DNA of 64,000 bases from Hydrogenivirga caldilitoris (GTDB lineage: Bacteria; Aquificota; Aquificia; Aquificales; Aquificaceae), in assembly GCF_003664005.1 (NCBI RefSeq), contig NZ_RCCJ01000001.1, positions 558,001 through 622,000 of the forward strand, read 5' to 3'. The notes below the pieces were generated by a model. The model did no database searches. It was given only the letters and a program-made list of their open reading frames with translations, and had not been told where the DNA came from. The position numbers were made by a program, and so were the translations under genes. The first letter of the stretch is position 1; each line of letters opens with the position of its first letter. Shown piece by piece: positions 50,142 through 58,063 of the stretch.

Positions 50142-50145
50142 AAAA

Positions 50146-51291
50146 CTAAGCTTTCAGAAACTTGTAAGATAACCGTAAAGAGGGTAACAGGAATAGCATG
50201 ATACCCAAGGCATAGGTGATAGAGAAGAATATTTGAACGATACCCTTAAGGAATAAACTGCCAACCATACCAAACAGGGAGAAGGATATTAAAAGGAGGC
50301 TAATCTCCAGAAACTTTTCGGGGAAAAGCTCCTTCAGTGTGGGCACCTTTTCCTTTCCAAGCTTTGGAGCGAACCCCTTCCACCAGAGCATGAAGGGAAT
50401 TATGTGATAGCTTGCGCCGAGAGTAAGAATCGGAAAGAAGCCGTAAAGCAGGACGTCAGAGTGTAGTTTTAGAATTGAAAAGTCCTGACTTCCCGCAGAA
50501 AGGACACCAACGACAAGAGCCGTTGTAAGCATTATTAGACTAAGAAGGAAGGCTCTTATTGATGGGTCAAGACCCTTGAGCGGACTCTCTCTCCTTGAAA
50601 GGGTTTTGTAAAGGATAAAGAGATGGAATAAAAGAGTAGCCAGGATGAGAAGTCCGGAGATGTATATGTGCTGGAAGGAAAACCTCTTCCAACTTATAAG
50701 GAAGTCTATGGTGAAGAAGGTATGAAAGGAAAGGTGAAGCCAGATGTTATTGGAGAAGTAGAGTCTTTCCAGCTGGAGCATGGGGAGTAGCAGGTATATA
50801 CCTCCGAAGGAGACGGTGAGTAGAAAACCCACCGCAAGGGTATGTTTAACCAGGAATTGGTTTGTTTCACCTACCAGAATAAAGTAAGAAGCCAGCAGAT
50901 AGAAGACAGACCCTACCAGAAAGAAAAGCTGAACTTGCCCGCTGTATCTCCGTGTATTGAAGAGAATGTACACCATGTAAATCAAGGAGGATAAAAAGTA
51001 GGGCACTCCAAAGCTGAGTTCAAGAATATACAGGCAGAAGGAGGATAGAAATAGGAGAAGGTGAAGGTAAGTGAGGGCTTGAAGCTTAGAAGGTATCCCC
51101 TGGAGAACAGGGTACAGCTGGAATAAGACTCCAACAACCACAGAAGGAACGCTGAAGTAGAGCACGGTAGCCGTGTAATCCCCCCAGCCTATACCCCTCT
51201 GGGTCAAGGACAGGAGCAGGAAAAGTAAACCGAGAATTATATACAAGGGTGTAAGTTTCACAAAGGTAGTTTTTTCTGTAACTTCTATCAT
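50146..51291 (-). CDS. Polytopic membrane protein, heme-copper-oxidase-subunit-I/NnrS-like
   Basis: 381 residues with about 11-12 hydrophobic segments and no signal peptide. Histidines recur inside membrane segments, for example LKHSDV-type KLHSDVLLYGFFPILTLGASYHIIPFMLWW (given here by its ends), KHTLAVGFLL and WLHLSFHTFF. This spacing recalls stand-alone proteins related to CcoN or NnrS that may bind heme or copper. The identification is tentative. It is the last gene of the kor-containing run, with a 4-base overlap to the globin gene, so a role with oxygen or nitric oxide is inferred. Confidence 0.55.
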   Translation of the reverse strand: MIEVTEKTTFVKLTPLYIILGLLFLLLSLTQRGIGWGDYTATVLYFSVPSVVVGVLFQLYPVLQGIPSKLQALTYLHLLLFLSSFCLYILELSFGVPYFLSSLIYMVYILFNTRRYSGQVQLFFLVGSVFYLLASYFILVGETNQFLVKHTLAVGFLLTVSFGGIYLLLPMLQLERLYFSNNIWLHLSFHTFFTIDFLISWKRFSFQHIYISGLLILATLLFHLFILYKTLSRRESPLKGLDPSIRAFLLSLIMLTTALVVGVLSAGSQDFSILKLHSDVLLYGFFPILTLGASYHIIPFMLWWKGFAPKLGKEKVPTLKELFPEKFLEISLLLISFSLFGMVGSLFLKGIVQIFFSITYALGIMLFLLPSLRLSYKFLKA

Positions 51292-52187
51292 CTCCTGCCC
51301 TCAACTTTGTATATGAGCCAAAAAACCACACCGAGGGCAAGGGTGGTTATAGATAGGGTTATAAGCTCCTGGAACTTCTCCGGAGATAGGGATATTATCA
51401 AAACCTTTCTTATCAGAGCAGCTAAGGCTACCCCTACGAAGACCTTTATGCTTATGGCACCTCCCCTTATATGCTTGATTTCTTCTGACAGCAGCTCCGA
51501 TATAGCGTAAAGGATGAGGACAGAACCTAATATCCCCAGCCCACCCCTTTCCAGGGGGAGCTCTCCTGTAGCAACCAGAAAGAACTCATACCCTATCCAG
51601 AGAATTAGGAAGAGCCCGACTCCTGAGAGCGCAGTGATTATGAATATGTCAAAGAACCAGGATACGCGTCTTATGTTCTCAATAAGCACCCTCTGTAGCT
51701 TTCCTGAAGAGAGGTAAACTTTCAGCTCCTCCTCCCTGAAGGAGTTCACCATAACATCAAGGTTAAGGTCTAAAGCCTTGTTTATGGAGGCAATTATCTC
51801 GTCTCTTTCAGGAGAACACCCCATATGCTCGGTCAGTTTTTCCGCTATGAAATCCCTAACAAAGTTCATGGAGGCTTGGACGTAGTGGGGAGGGAGCCCT
51901 ATCCTGAGGTGTACCTCTCCTATTCTGTATAGCCTTCTAAGGTATTGGGCGTCGTATTTAGAAAGAAAAAGCTCTGCGAACCACCTCTTAACTTTATCTT
52001 TGTGTCTCTTCCTGGTTTCCTCATCTGGTAAGTAAAGGCTTGTATCCCTGAAGTTCTCAAGGTAGTTGTAAAAACGCTCTATGAACTCGTCAGCGTAGCT
52101 CTCACCAAGCCAGGCTACCTTTCTCAGATTTTCCTCGTCTTTTTTACTCCACCGGTAATGGACTTTCAGTTCCTCTATCGTTTCCAT
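51288..52187 (-). CDS. Protoglobin domain fused to a PsiE-like membrane domain
   Basis: 299 residues. Residues 1-165 are a globin-coupled-sensor type globin: RKVAWLGESYADEFIERFY and the diagnostic RIGEVHLRIGLPPHYV with proximal H93, then FVRDFIAEKL. Residues 170-299 carry four membrane segments (about 176-207, 217-235, 245-268, 274-293) with IKHIRGGAISIKVFVGVALAALIRKVLIISL split across the loop, matching PsiE-family proteins. Globin sensors are usually joined to methyl-accepting or cyclase domains; a membrane PsiE output is unusual. I infer sensing of oxygen, NO or CO at the inner membrane. The output is unknown. Confidence 0.82.
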   Translation of the reverse strand: METIEELKVHYRWSKKDEENLRKVAWLGESYADEFIERFYNYLENFRDTSLYLPDEETRKRHKDKVKRWFAELFLSKYDAQYLRRLYRIGEVHLRIGLPPHYVQASMNFVRDFIAEKLTEHMGCSPERDEIIASINKALDLNLDVMVNSFREEELKVYLSSGKLQRVLIENIRRVSWFFDIFIITALSGVGLFLILWIGYEFFLVATGELPLERGGLGILGSVLILYAISELLSEEIKHIRGGAISIKVFVGVALAALIRKVLIISLSPEKFQELITLSITTLALGVVFWLIYKVEGRR

Positions 52188-52642
52188 TCTTCAAGCTCCC
52201 TCAGTCTTTCAAGGAGTTTACCAAACTTATCATCAGACATCCTCTTTATTTTCTTCGCCTGACCAAGCGTGACCGTATAAGGGAGTATCCTCCTAAGCAG
52301 TGGATTTTTAAGGGGAGTGAATCCAAACTCTATGAGTACGTTCAGGGCTTCCGGATACTTCTCTAACAGCTTTCCGACGTTTGTGTTTTCGTCTATTCTG
52401 AACTCTTCCTCCTCTTTTGAGACCCTCTCCTCTCCGGACCTCCATATCCTTAATAGATATCCTTCCTCCGTTTCCTTAAGCTCGTAAGAGTATCCGAGCT
52501 CCTCAAGCCTTGGGAGGAGGTGTGTGAATGGCCTTGAGCCAAGGACCTCAAGGGTTTCTCCCTCTTTAAGCTCCTCAAGAGCCTTTGCCACCTTTACCAT
52601 AGGCTGGGGAGGCTCTAAATTCCTAACATCAATAAAGGGCAT
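52175..52642 (-). CDS. DUF2249 and DUF1858 two-domain protein
   Basis: 155 residues. Residues 1-70 resemble DUF2249, a TusA-like fold: FIDVRNLEPPQPMVKVAKALEELKEGETLEVLGSRPF is its signature region at residues 3-39. Residues 85-150 resemble DUF1858/ScdA-N: NVGKLLEKYPEALNVLIEFGF then LGQAKKIKRMSDDKFGKLL. Both domains often accompany hemerythrin-like and denitrification or iron-sulfur repair genes. No cysteine is present, so persulfide chemistry as in TusA is excluded. It overlaps its neighbours by 13-14 bases. Confidence 0.75.
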   Translation of the reverse strand: MPFIDVRNLEPPQPMVKVAKALEELKEGETLEVLGSRPFTHLLPRLEELGYSYELKETEEGYLLRIWRSGEERVSKEEEEFRIDENTNVGKLLEKYPEALNVLIEFGFTPLKNPLLRRILPYTVTLGQAKKIKRMSDDKFGKLLERLRELEEWKR

Positions 52643-52865
52643 CTTCCAGCTCCACCTCTATACTTTTAAATCCTAGCCCTCTCAGCTTCTCTCTGACCGC
52701 ATTCACGAGATAGTCCGTTATGGGACAGAAAGGGCTTGTGGGTCTCAGGGATACATAAACCCACTCCCCTTCAGTCTGGATGTGCTGGACCACACCCATA
52801 TCCACCAGGTTCATGCCAGTGTGTGGGTCTATCACCTCCCTGAGGGCTTCTCTTACCTCTTCCAT
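52629..52865 (-). CDS. MIP18-family (DUF59) protein
   Basis: 78 residues. Seen: VREALREVIDPHTGMNLVDMGVVQHIQ as the DUF59 opening, and the SPFCPITDYLVNAVREKL stretch with the conserved cysteine. These small proteins (SufT, PaaD and relatives) help iron-sulfur cluster assembly or delivery. Directly after korB, with a one-base overlap, it may help mature the clusters of the oxidoreductase. Confidence 0.85.
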   Translation of the reverse strand: MEEVREALREVIDPHTGMNLVDMGVVQHIQTEGEWVYVSLRPTSPFCPITDYLVNAVREKLRGLGFKSIEVELEDALY

Positions 52866-53833
52866 TATATTGCCTCCGGCTTGCAGGCGTTTATAAAGCT
52901 TTGAAGTAGCTCCAGAGTCGGTTCTTTCACTGCCTTATACCGCTCCTTAACCCTGCTGACTCTGTCCTCGTAAGTCTCCTCCTCCTTTCTGTAAAACACA
53001 CCTATTGGAACCGGAGCGTTGGGATTGTAGTAGTGGTCAAGGTCATGTAGAGCCAGCTCAAGGGCGGTTTTAAAGTCGGAGGGGTCGTGTCCTTCCTCGT
53101 TTATGTTCTTCTCCTTGACAAGAGGATATTCAAGGAATGGAAGCTCTGAGTTCACATCCTTTACCTTCTCCCTGTAATACTTGAACGTATCAACTTTGTT
53201 GAAAGTAGGACACGGGGAGAGGACGTTCACAAAGGCAAATCCCCTGTGAGATATAGCTTCTTTGAAGACCTCTGTCATGTGCTTCGGATTTCCTGAGAAG
53301 GTTTGAGCTACGAAGGTGGCTCCAAAGGACAGCATTTGGGCTACAGGATTTATAGGTCTGTCTATGTTCCCGTAAGGTGTGAGGGAGCCGTAAAGTCCCT
53401 CCCTTGATGTGGGAGACACCTGATTTTTTGTAAGCCCGTAAACCTGGTTGTCCATACAGATTACGGTTATATCAATGTTTCTCCTGGCCGCATGAGGGTT
53501 GTGCCCCGCGCCTATTGAGAAGAGGTCTCCGTCTCCCACATTGCATATGACGGTCAACTCGGGATTCGCGAGTTTCACCCCTATGGCAAAGGGTATGGCT
53601 CTCCCATGAAGGGTATGAGTGGCGTAAGTCCTCATAAAGAGAGGTGCCCTTGAGGAGCATCCTATTCCGGAGACCTGGACTATACTTTCCGGAGGTATCC
53701 TCAATTCTGAGAAGACCTTGGTGAGAGAGGATATAACGGTAAAGTCCCCACAACCTGCACACCAGGTAGGCTCTATGTCGCTCTTGTAATCTACCGGTTT
53801 TAGTTGAGCTTCAAGTCTCCTATAAACACCCAT
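52865..53833 (-). CDS. korB: 2-oxoglutarate:ferredoxin oxidoreductase, beta subunit
   Basis: 322 residues. Binds thiamine diphosphate and a [4Fe-4S] cluster and, with KorA, carboxylates succinyl-CoA to 2-oxoglutarate in the reductive TCA cycle. Seen: PTWCAGCGDF with C25 and C28, C59 in SGIGCSSRAPLF, the diphosphate motif GDGDLFSIGAGH, VICMDNQVYGLTKNQVSPTS, and a later LSPCPTFNK. A pyruvate or other 2-oxoacid substrate is possible. A tail of about 50 residues follows the core. Confidence 0.92.
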   Translation of the reverse strand: MGVYRRLEAQLKPVDYKSDIEPTWCAGCGDFTVISSLTKVFSELRIPPESIVQVSGIGCSSRAPLFMRTYATHTLHGRAIPFAIGVKLANPELTVICNVGDGDLFSIGAGHNPHAARRNIDITVICMDNQVYGLTKNQVSPTSREGLYGSLTPYGNIDRPINPVAQMLSFGATFVAQTFSGNPKHMTEVFKEAISHRGFAFVNVLSPCPTFNKVDTFKYYREKVKDVNSELPFLEYPLVKEKNINEEGHDPSDFKTALELALHDLDHYYNPNAPVPIGVFYRKEEETYEDRVSRVKERYKAVKEPTLELLQSFINACKPEAI

Positions 53834-53846
53834 ACTGTACCTCCTA

Positions 53847-55673
53847 TTAAATTAGTCCGTAAACTCTTTCTTCCCCGAATATGTCCGCCGCCGTGAACCT
53901 TCCTTCCCTGACCTCTGGGTTCTCTATCAGGAACTCCAGGAATGCTTCCACCTCCTTGGGAATCAGAGGCTCACCCCTGTAGATATTGAAAGTTATTGGC
54001 CTCAAATGGGTTTCCTGCTTGAGTATGGAGGCAAGCTGTCCGCTCCAGTTGGTTTCGGGTACAGCTATCCTTCCGCAGCTCCTTGCAAAAGATTCAATGA
54101 GGTCAGCTCTCACAGGCCACAGGAGTTTCATGTAAAGGGCGTTTATCCTTGCCCCCCTGCTCCTGAGCCTTTCAACTGCCTCCTTTGCCACCGACGCAGT
54201 GAGTCCCCATGTGATAATTCCTATGTCAGCCTGCTCATAGGGGCAGTCAAACTCATAAAACCTCTCTGCATCTTCCTTAAGGAGCTTCTCAAGTTTTCTC
54301 ATTCTCTTTTCCATCTGCAGGGTTCTTATGTCCGGTCTGTTCCTTGGGTCTGAGTTTTCCTGATGTTCAAGGCCGGTTATGGCGTGGATGGCATTCGGGT
54401 CTCCGGGGATTCCTACCGGCGTTATACCATCTTCGGTGAACAGAGCGTACCTCAGGAACCTGTCGTTCCTTATGAACCTGCCTTCTGGGTCATCCTCCCT
54501 TCTGTAAACCCACCTGTTTATGACCTTTATGTTCTCCACCTTTGGTGTTGGGAAAGCCTCCGTCCTCAAGGATAGGGAGGCATCAGAGAGCAGGAATACT
54601 GGCATCTGATACTTCTCAGCAAGGTTGAAAGCTTCCACGGTCAGGTAGAAACACTCCTCAACGTTTGTCGGGGCAAGAACTGCTTTCGGATACTCTCCGT
54701 GTCCACCGTAAACCGCATGGTAAAGGTCTCCCTGCTCGTGCTTTGTGGGCATACCCGTGGCTGGACCAACCCTCTGAACATCCACTACAACTATTGGGAG
54801 CTCTGTCATGCCTGCATAGGAGAGGAACTCTGTCATGAGACACAGTCCAGGTCCTGAGGTTGCTGTCATAGCTTTCACACCTGCAAAAGAAGCTCCGAGA
54901 GCCATACCCAGCGAAGCTATCTCATCCTCAGCCTGGTAGAGCCATCCTCCTGCCTTTATAAGGTCTTCAACTATGTAGTTCCCAACGGTGGTTGCAGGAG
55001 TTATAGGATAGGCTGCGTAGAATTTACAGCCTGCAACAACGGCACCCTTTGCAACAGCCTGGTTTCCTTCCATTATCACCACGTCTTTGGGTTCCAGAGG
55101 AGGAGGGAATATGTAGGGGTCTGTTTTCTTGAGATTCTCTCTGACGTAGTTTATACCTGTTTCAAGGGCTCTGTAGTTCATAGCTACTATCTCCTCACCC
55201 TTTCTCAGGAACTTTGCCCTTATTGAATCCTTTATGGACTGGTCAGGTATCTTAAAGAGTTCGCAAAGCACACCGAGGGCAATAACGTTCTTAGTTATGT
55301 ATGCCTTCATCACATCCCTGGCAAGCTCGGAGAGAGGAACCGGGTAGAGGTAAACTCCTTCGTGCTCTTCAGGCTCAAAGTCTGAGGAATCATAAATAAG
55401 GACGCAACCCTCTTTAAGGTGTTTCCTGTTGAACTCGTAAGCCTCCCTGTTAAAGCAACACAGAATATCAAAACCATCTCCCGTTGAATATCTCTTGATG
55501 TCTGATATCCTCACGATTGACTGGGCGTACCCCCCCTTTATCTCCGCCGGGAAGCTCTTAAAGTTCACCACCTCATACCCAGCCCTAGCGGCAGCTTCTG
55601 TAAGGAAGTCCCCCGCTGATATAACACCTTCACCACCTTCACCACCTACTTTGATTACAAGGTCAAAACCCAT
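53847..55673 (-). CDS. korA: 2-oxoglutarate:ferredoxin oxidoreductase, fused gamma-alpha subunit
   Basis: 608 residues. N-terminal gamma domain (about 1-185): KVGGEGGEGVISAGDFL, FKSFPAEIKGGYAQ. C-terminal alpha domain (about 195-608): VIMEGNQAVAKGAVVAGCKFYAAYPITPATT, DEIASLGMALGASFAGVKAMTATSGPGLCLM, and MPTKHEQGDL. The substrate pocket YPITP fits the family. This two-subunit Kor form, without separate delta or epsilon genes, is the type described in Hydrogenobacter next to the five-subunit For. 13 bases separate it from korB. Confidence 0.93.
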   Translation of the reverse strand: MGFDLVIKVGGEGGEGVISAGDFLTEAAARAGYEVVNFKSFPAEIKGGYAQSIVRISDIKRYSTGDGFDILCCFNREAYEFNRKHLKEGCVLIYDSSDFEPEEHEGVYLYPVPLSELARDVMKAYITKNVIALGVLCELFKIPDQSIKDSIRAKFLRKGEEIVAMNYRALETGINYVRENLKKTDPYIFPPPLEPKDVVIMEGNQAVAKGAVVAGCKFYAAYPITPATTVGNYIVEDLIKAGGWLYQAEDEIASLGMALGASFAGVKAMTATSGPGLCLMTEFLSYAGMTELPIVVVDVQRVGPATGMPTKHEQGDLYHAVYGGHGEYPKAVLAPTNVEECFYLTVEAFNLAEKYQMPVFLLSDASLSLRTEAFPTPKVENIKVINRWVYRREDDPEGRFIRNDRFLRYALFTEDGITPVGIPGDPNAIHAITGLEHQENSDPRNRPDIRTLQMEKRMRKLEKLLKEDAERFYEFDCPYEQADIGIITWGLTASVAKEAVERLRSRGARINALYMKLLWPVRADLIESFARSCGRIAVPETNWSGQLASILKQETHLRPITFNIYRGEPLIPKEVEAFLEFLIENPEVREGRFTAADIFGEERVYGLI

Positions 55674-55702
55674 TTTCAGACCTCCTATTCATAAATATAG
55701 GC

Positions 55703-56077
55703 TCAACCCTCACCACCTAAATAGGGTTCATGTCCAAGCATCTCGGGGAAGTAGATGTTCTCCTCCTCCATGAAATGGCTTTTAAGGACGGCTATAGCCC
55801 TCTTTGCATTGTTCTCGTTAGGAGATTCCTTTAGCTCCTCAAGGGCTTCCCTTACCTGTTCATGGGCAAACTCAAGAACATAAAAGTCAAACCTCCCCTC
55901 CGCAAGTTCCCTGAGTTCACTCTCTTCCTTAAGGGCGTGCCTTTCAACCTCATGCTCCATAAGCTGGATTAGCTTCTCCAGATTATCCTCAAGGTTCTCC
56001 TCAACTTTTTTTAGCTCTCTGAGGATACTCCTGTGCTCCTCAACTAACTCCTCTATAAGAGCTCTCAACCTCTCCAC
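55703..56077 (-). CDS. Hemerythrin-like (HHE) protein
   Basis: 124 residues. A four-helix protein with EEHRSIL, MEHEVERHALKEE, EFAHEQVREAL and LKSHFMEEENIYFPEML, where histidines and glutamates are spaced as in hemerythrin di-iron sites. The C-terminus LGHEPYLGGEG is unstructured. It lies 29 bases before korA. Binding of oxygen or NO, or iron storage for cluster repair, is the plausible role. Confidence 0.87.
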   Translation of the reverse strand: MERLRALIEELVEEHRSILRELKKVEENLEDNLEKLIQLMEHEVERHALKEESELRELAEGRFDFYVLEFAHEQVREALEELKESPNENNAKRAIAVLKSHFMEEENIYFPEMLGHEPYLGGEG

Positions 56078-56080
56078 TTC

Positions 56081-56470
56081 TCACCTCCCGTCTCTGAAAA
56101 TACGGTGGCACGCTGTGCATCCCTGGAGAACCCGAAAGTACTCCTTAAAGGCTTCTTCTCTCTTACCTTCCTTCATGAGCTCAATTATCCTCTGTGAACC
56201 TCCGTGCACCTGTTCCTCAAAGCCTCTTACAAGCTTGACAAACTCCTCTCTCTTTGAGGGTTCTATGTACCTCAGAGGTCCCCCTGCGGGTTTTGGATGT
56301 TCCGCTATCTCTCTCGCACCCTCTATTACCATCCTGTCGTTGTTCAGGAGGAATCCCTCAAGAACTTTCACCGCCGACTGATTTACCAACTGCATAACCT
56401 GTTTCATGGTGAGGTTCTCCTGGGCGAAGAGGCTTATTGAGCTCAGCAACATAACTAAGAGAAATCTCAT
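56081..56470 (-). CDS. Cytochrome c'-like periplasmic protein
   Basis: 129 residues. Seen: signal peptide RFLLVMLLSSISLFAQ, a helical body (MKQVMQLVNQSAVKVLEGFLL, FVKLVRGFEEQV), and a single C-terminal heme motif C118-T-A-C121-H122, as in cytochrome c' and relatives, which have four helices and the heme at the end. Such proteins bind NO. The start overlaps the cupin gene stop by 4 bases and only 3 bases separate it from the hemerythrin gene. Confidence 0.8.
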   Translation of the reverse strand: MRFLLVMLLSSISLFAQENLTMKQVMQLVNQSAVKVLEGFLLNNDRMVIEGAREIAEHPKPAGGPLRYIEPSKREEFVKLVRGFEEQVHGGSQRIIELMKEGKREEAFKEYFRVLQGCTACHRIFRDGR

Positions 56471-56961
56471 CTACCACCTCCCAGCTTTTCAATCCGGATT
56501 ATCCAGCGATCTCCATTGCCTTCCACATACTCCCATCCCACCTTTCCTGGAAAGAACATATTCATCTGGAAGTAGAGAGGGAGCGGGTCATGGTCGTTCA
56601 CAATTTCAAACGCCTCCCCCTCTTTAAGTTCTTTGAACTTTTCCATAACGAGAGGGTGTCTTCTTGCAGGCTCCATTTCTCTGAGTTCTATCCTTTCTAA
56701 GGGTTTTTCCTTTTCTGTCTTTGTGGATATCTCCAGCAAGGTTGCGCTGCCCTCAGGGATAAATCCGAAGATCTCACCTGGCTCAACAGATATCAAGGCT
56801 TCCCCTTCAATATCTCTGAAAGACTGTCCCTTTATAAGCTTTCCCCTTCCAGATAAGAGGACAAAAACCCTTTCAGAGCCAGTTGCGGAAGGGTAAATTT
56901 TACCCTTTAACTTTCTGACCTCAAGTTTGCCCGCTTTTATCTCCTGTACTATATCAACCAT
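56467..56961 (-). CDS. Cupin-like protein with C-terminal DUF2249 domain
   Basis: 164 residues from the ATG at 56961; an ATG at 56976 lies over the binding site GGAGG. Residues 1-95 are a cupin-like beta barrel (KIYPSATGSERVFVLLSGRGKLI, ALISVEPGEIFGFIPEGSATLLEI). Residues about 98-160 are DUF2249: EPARRHPLVMEKFKELKEGEAFEIVNDHDPLPLYFQM is the signature region at 105-141. The usual cupin metal histidines are not evident. It is the first gene of the kor run and the second DUF2249 protein in it. Confidence 0.78.
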   Translation of the reverse strand: MVDIVQEIKAGKLEVRKLKGKIYPSATGSERVFVLLSGRGKLIKGQSFRDIEGEALISVEPGEIFGFIPEGSATLLEISTKTEKEKPLERIELREMEPARRHPLVMEKFKELKEGEAFEIVNDHDPLPLYFQMNMFFPGKVGWEYVEGNGDRWIIRIEKLGGGR

Positions 56962-57008
56962 GATACCTACCTCCATAAGTAAATGTTTGTTTATCAGGCT
57001 CCTTTTCC

Positions 57009-57022
57009 ATGATACATATCAC
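57009..57022. promoter_or_regulatory. FNR-like box between the kor run and yggS
   Basis: ATGAT-ACAT-ATCAC matches TTGAT-N4-ATCAA at eight of ten positions, with the TGAT/ATCA core perfect. It lies 47 bases upstream of the cupin gene start (56961) and 40 bases upstream of yggS (57063). An FNR/DNR-type regulator responding to oxygen or NO would fit the gene content, but this is inference. Confidence 0.5.
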
Positions 57023-57062
57023 CGATTGGTCTACTGATGTTTGTGGTTTAAGATATCTAATC

Positions 57063-57746
57063 ATGCATGAGTGCGAACGCTTGAAGTCTATAATGAAGCT
57101 CATAGAGAAAGCGTGTAACAGGGTGGGTAGAGACCCGGAAGAGGTTACCCTTCTTGGAGCTTCAAAGACAGTTCCACCTGAAAGAATAAGGGCTTTTTAC
57201 GGTTGTGGTTTGAGAACCTTCGGTGAGAACAGAGTTCAGGAGTTTTTGAAAAAGTACGAGGCTCTTGCAGGACTGACTATAGACTGGCACTTTATAGGAA
57301 GACTCCAGACTAACAAGGTCAAACACTTAGTTGGTAAGGTGTCCCTAATACATTCTCTTGATAGGGTATCATTGGCAGAGGAGATACAGAAAAGGGCACA
57401 GAAGGCTGACCTTGTCCAGAGAGTTCTTATAGAGGTAAACATGGGCGGTGAAGAGACAAAGGGGGGTGTGAGTCCGAAAGAGGTCTTCGGCCTGTTTACG
57501 CACATTCAAAACCTTCCCAACCTTAAAGTTGAAGGACTCATGACCATACCTCCGTATAGGGAAAACCAGGAAGAGGTCAGACCCTTCTTCAGAGGGTTGA
57601 GGGAGCTTAAGGAGGAGCTTGAGCATAGATTCGGAGTGAGGCTCAAGCACCTCTCAATGGGAATGTCTCATGACTTTGAGGTGGCTATTGAAGAAGGTGC
57701 AACTATAGTCCGCATAGGGACGATGCTCTTTGGAGAGAGAAATTGA
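57063..57746 (+). CDS. yggS: PLP homeostasis protein YggS
   Basis: 227 residues from the ATG at 57063. YggS/PROSC proteins hold pyridoxal phosphate and buffer its free level. Seen: VTLLGASKTVPPERI with the PLP lysine, FGENRVQEFLKK, WHFIGRLQTNKVKHL, VEGLMTIPPY, LSMGMSHDFEVAIEEGATIVRIG. The frame is open further upstream, but the first part does not look like YggS. The stop overlaps the ModE-type gene start by 4 bases. Confidence 0.94.
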   Translation: MHECERLKSIMKLIEKACNRVGRDPEEVTLLGASKTVPPERIRAFYGCGLRTFGENRVQEFLKKYEALAGLTIDWHFIGRLQTNKVKHLVGKVSLIHSLDRVSLAEEIQKRAQKADLVQRVLIEVNMGGEETKGGVSPKEVFGLFTHIQNLPNLKVEGLMTIPPYRENQEEVRPFFRGLRELKEELEHRFGVRLKHLSMGMSHDFEVAIEEGATIVRIGTMLFGERN

Positions 57747-58063
57747 TAATTAGGTTCAAGGTGTGGCTGGAATTGGACGGAGAACCGATAATAAGCGAGG
57801 GTAAGTACCAACTCCTCAAAGCGATAGAGGAAGAGGGTTCTATATTGAAAGCGGCAGAGAAACTCGGACTTAGCTACAAAAGGGCTCACAGCCAGATAAA
57901 GGCTATGGAAGAGAGACTCGGTAAGCCTGTGGTTAAACGAAGGAAGAAGAAAGGCGCTGAGCTTACGAAATTAGGTAGGAAGCTTATCTCTGAGTATGAA
58001 AGAGTCCTTAAAGAGTTTGAACGGCTCGTATCAGGCCTCCCCCCTCTCAAACTTAAGGAGTAA
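57743..58063 (+). CDS. ModE-type DNA-binding protein without molybdate-binding domains
   Basis: 106 residues from a TTG start. It is the winged helix-turn-helix part of ModE/LysR-like regulators: FKVWLELDGEPIISEGKYQLLKAI begins it, with GSILKAAEKLGLSYKRAHSQIKAMEERLG as the recognition region and KKKGAELTKLGRKLI as wing. Full ModE has a C-terminal pair of Mop domains; these are absent. It may act alone or be controlled by a separate Mop protein. The 24-bp palindrome at modA is a candidate target. The end overlaps ogt convergently by 33 bases. Confidence 0.85.
   Translation: MIIRFKVWLELDGEPIISEGKYQLLKAIEEEGSILKAAEKLGLSYKRAHSQIKAMEERLGKPVVKRRKKKGAELTKLGRKLISEYERVLKEFERLVSGLPPLKLKE

Noticed and set aside
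54006-54353. 115-codon plus-strand frame
   Set aside because: Antisense to korA, which is complete and in frame; no supporting start site.
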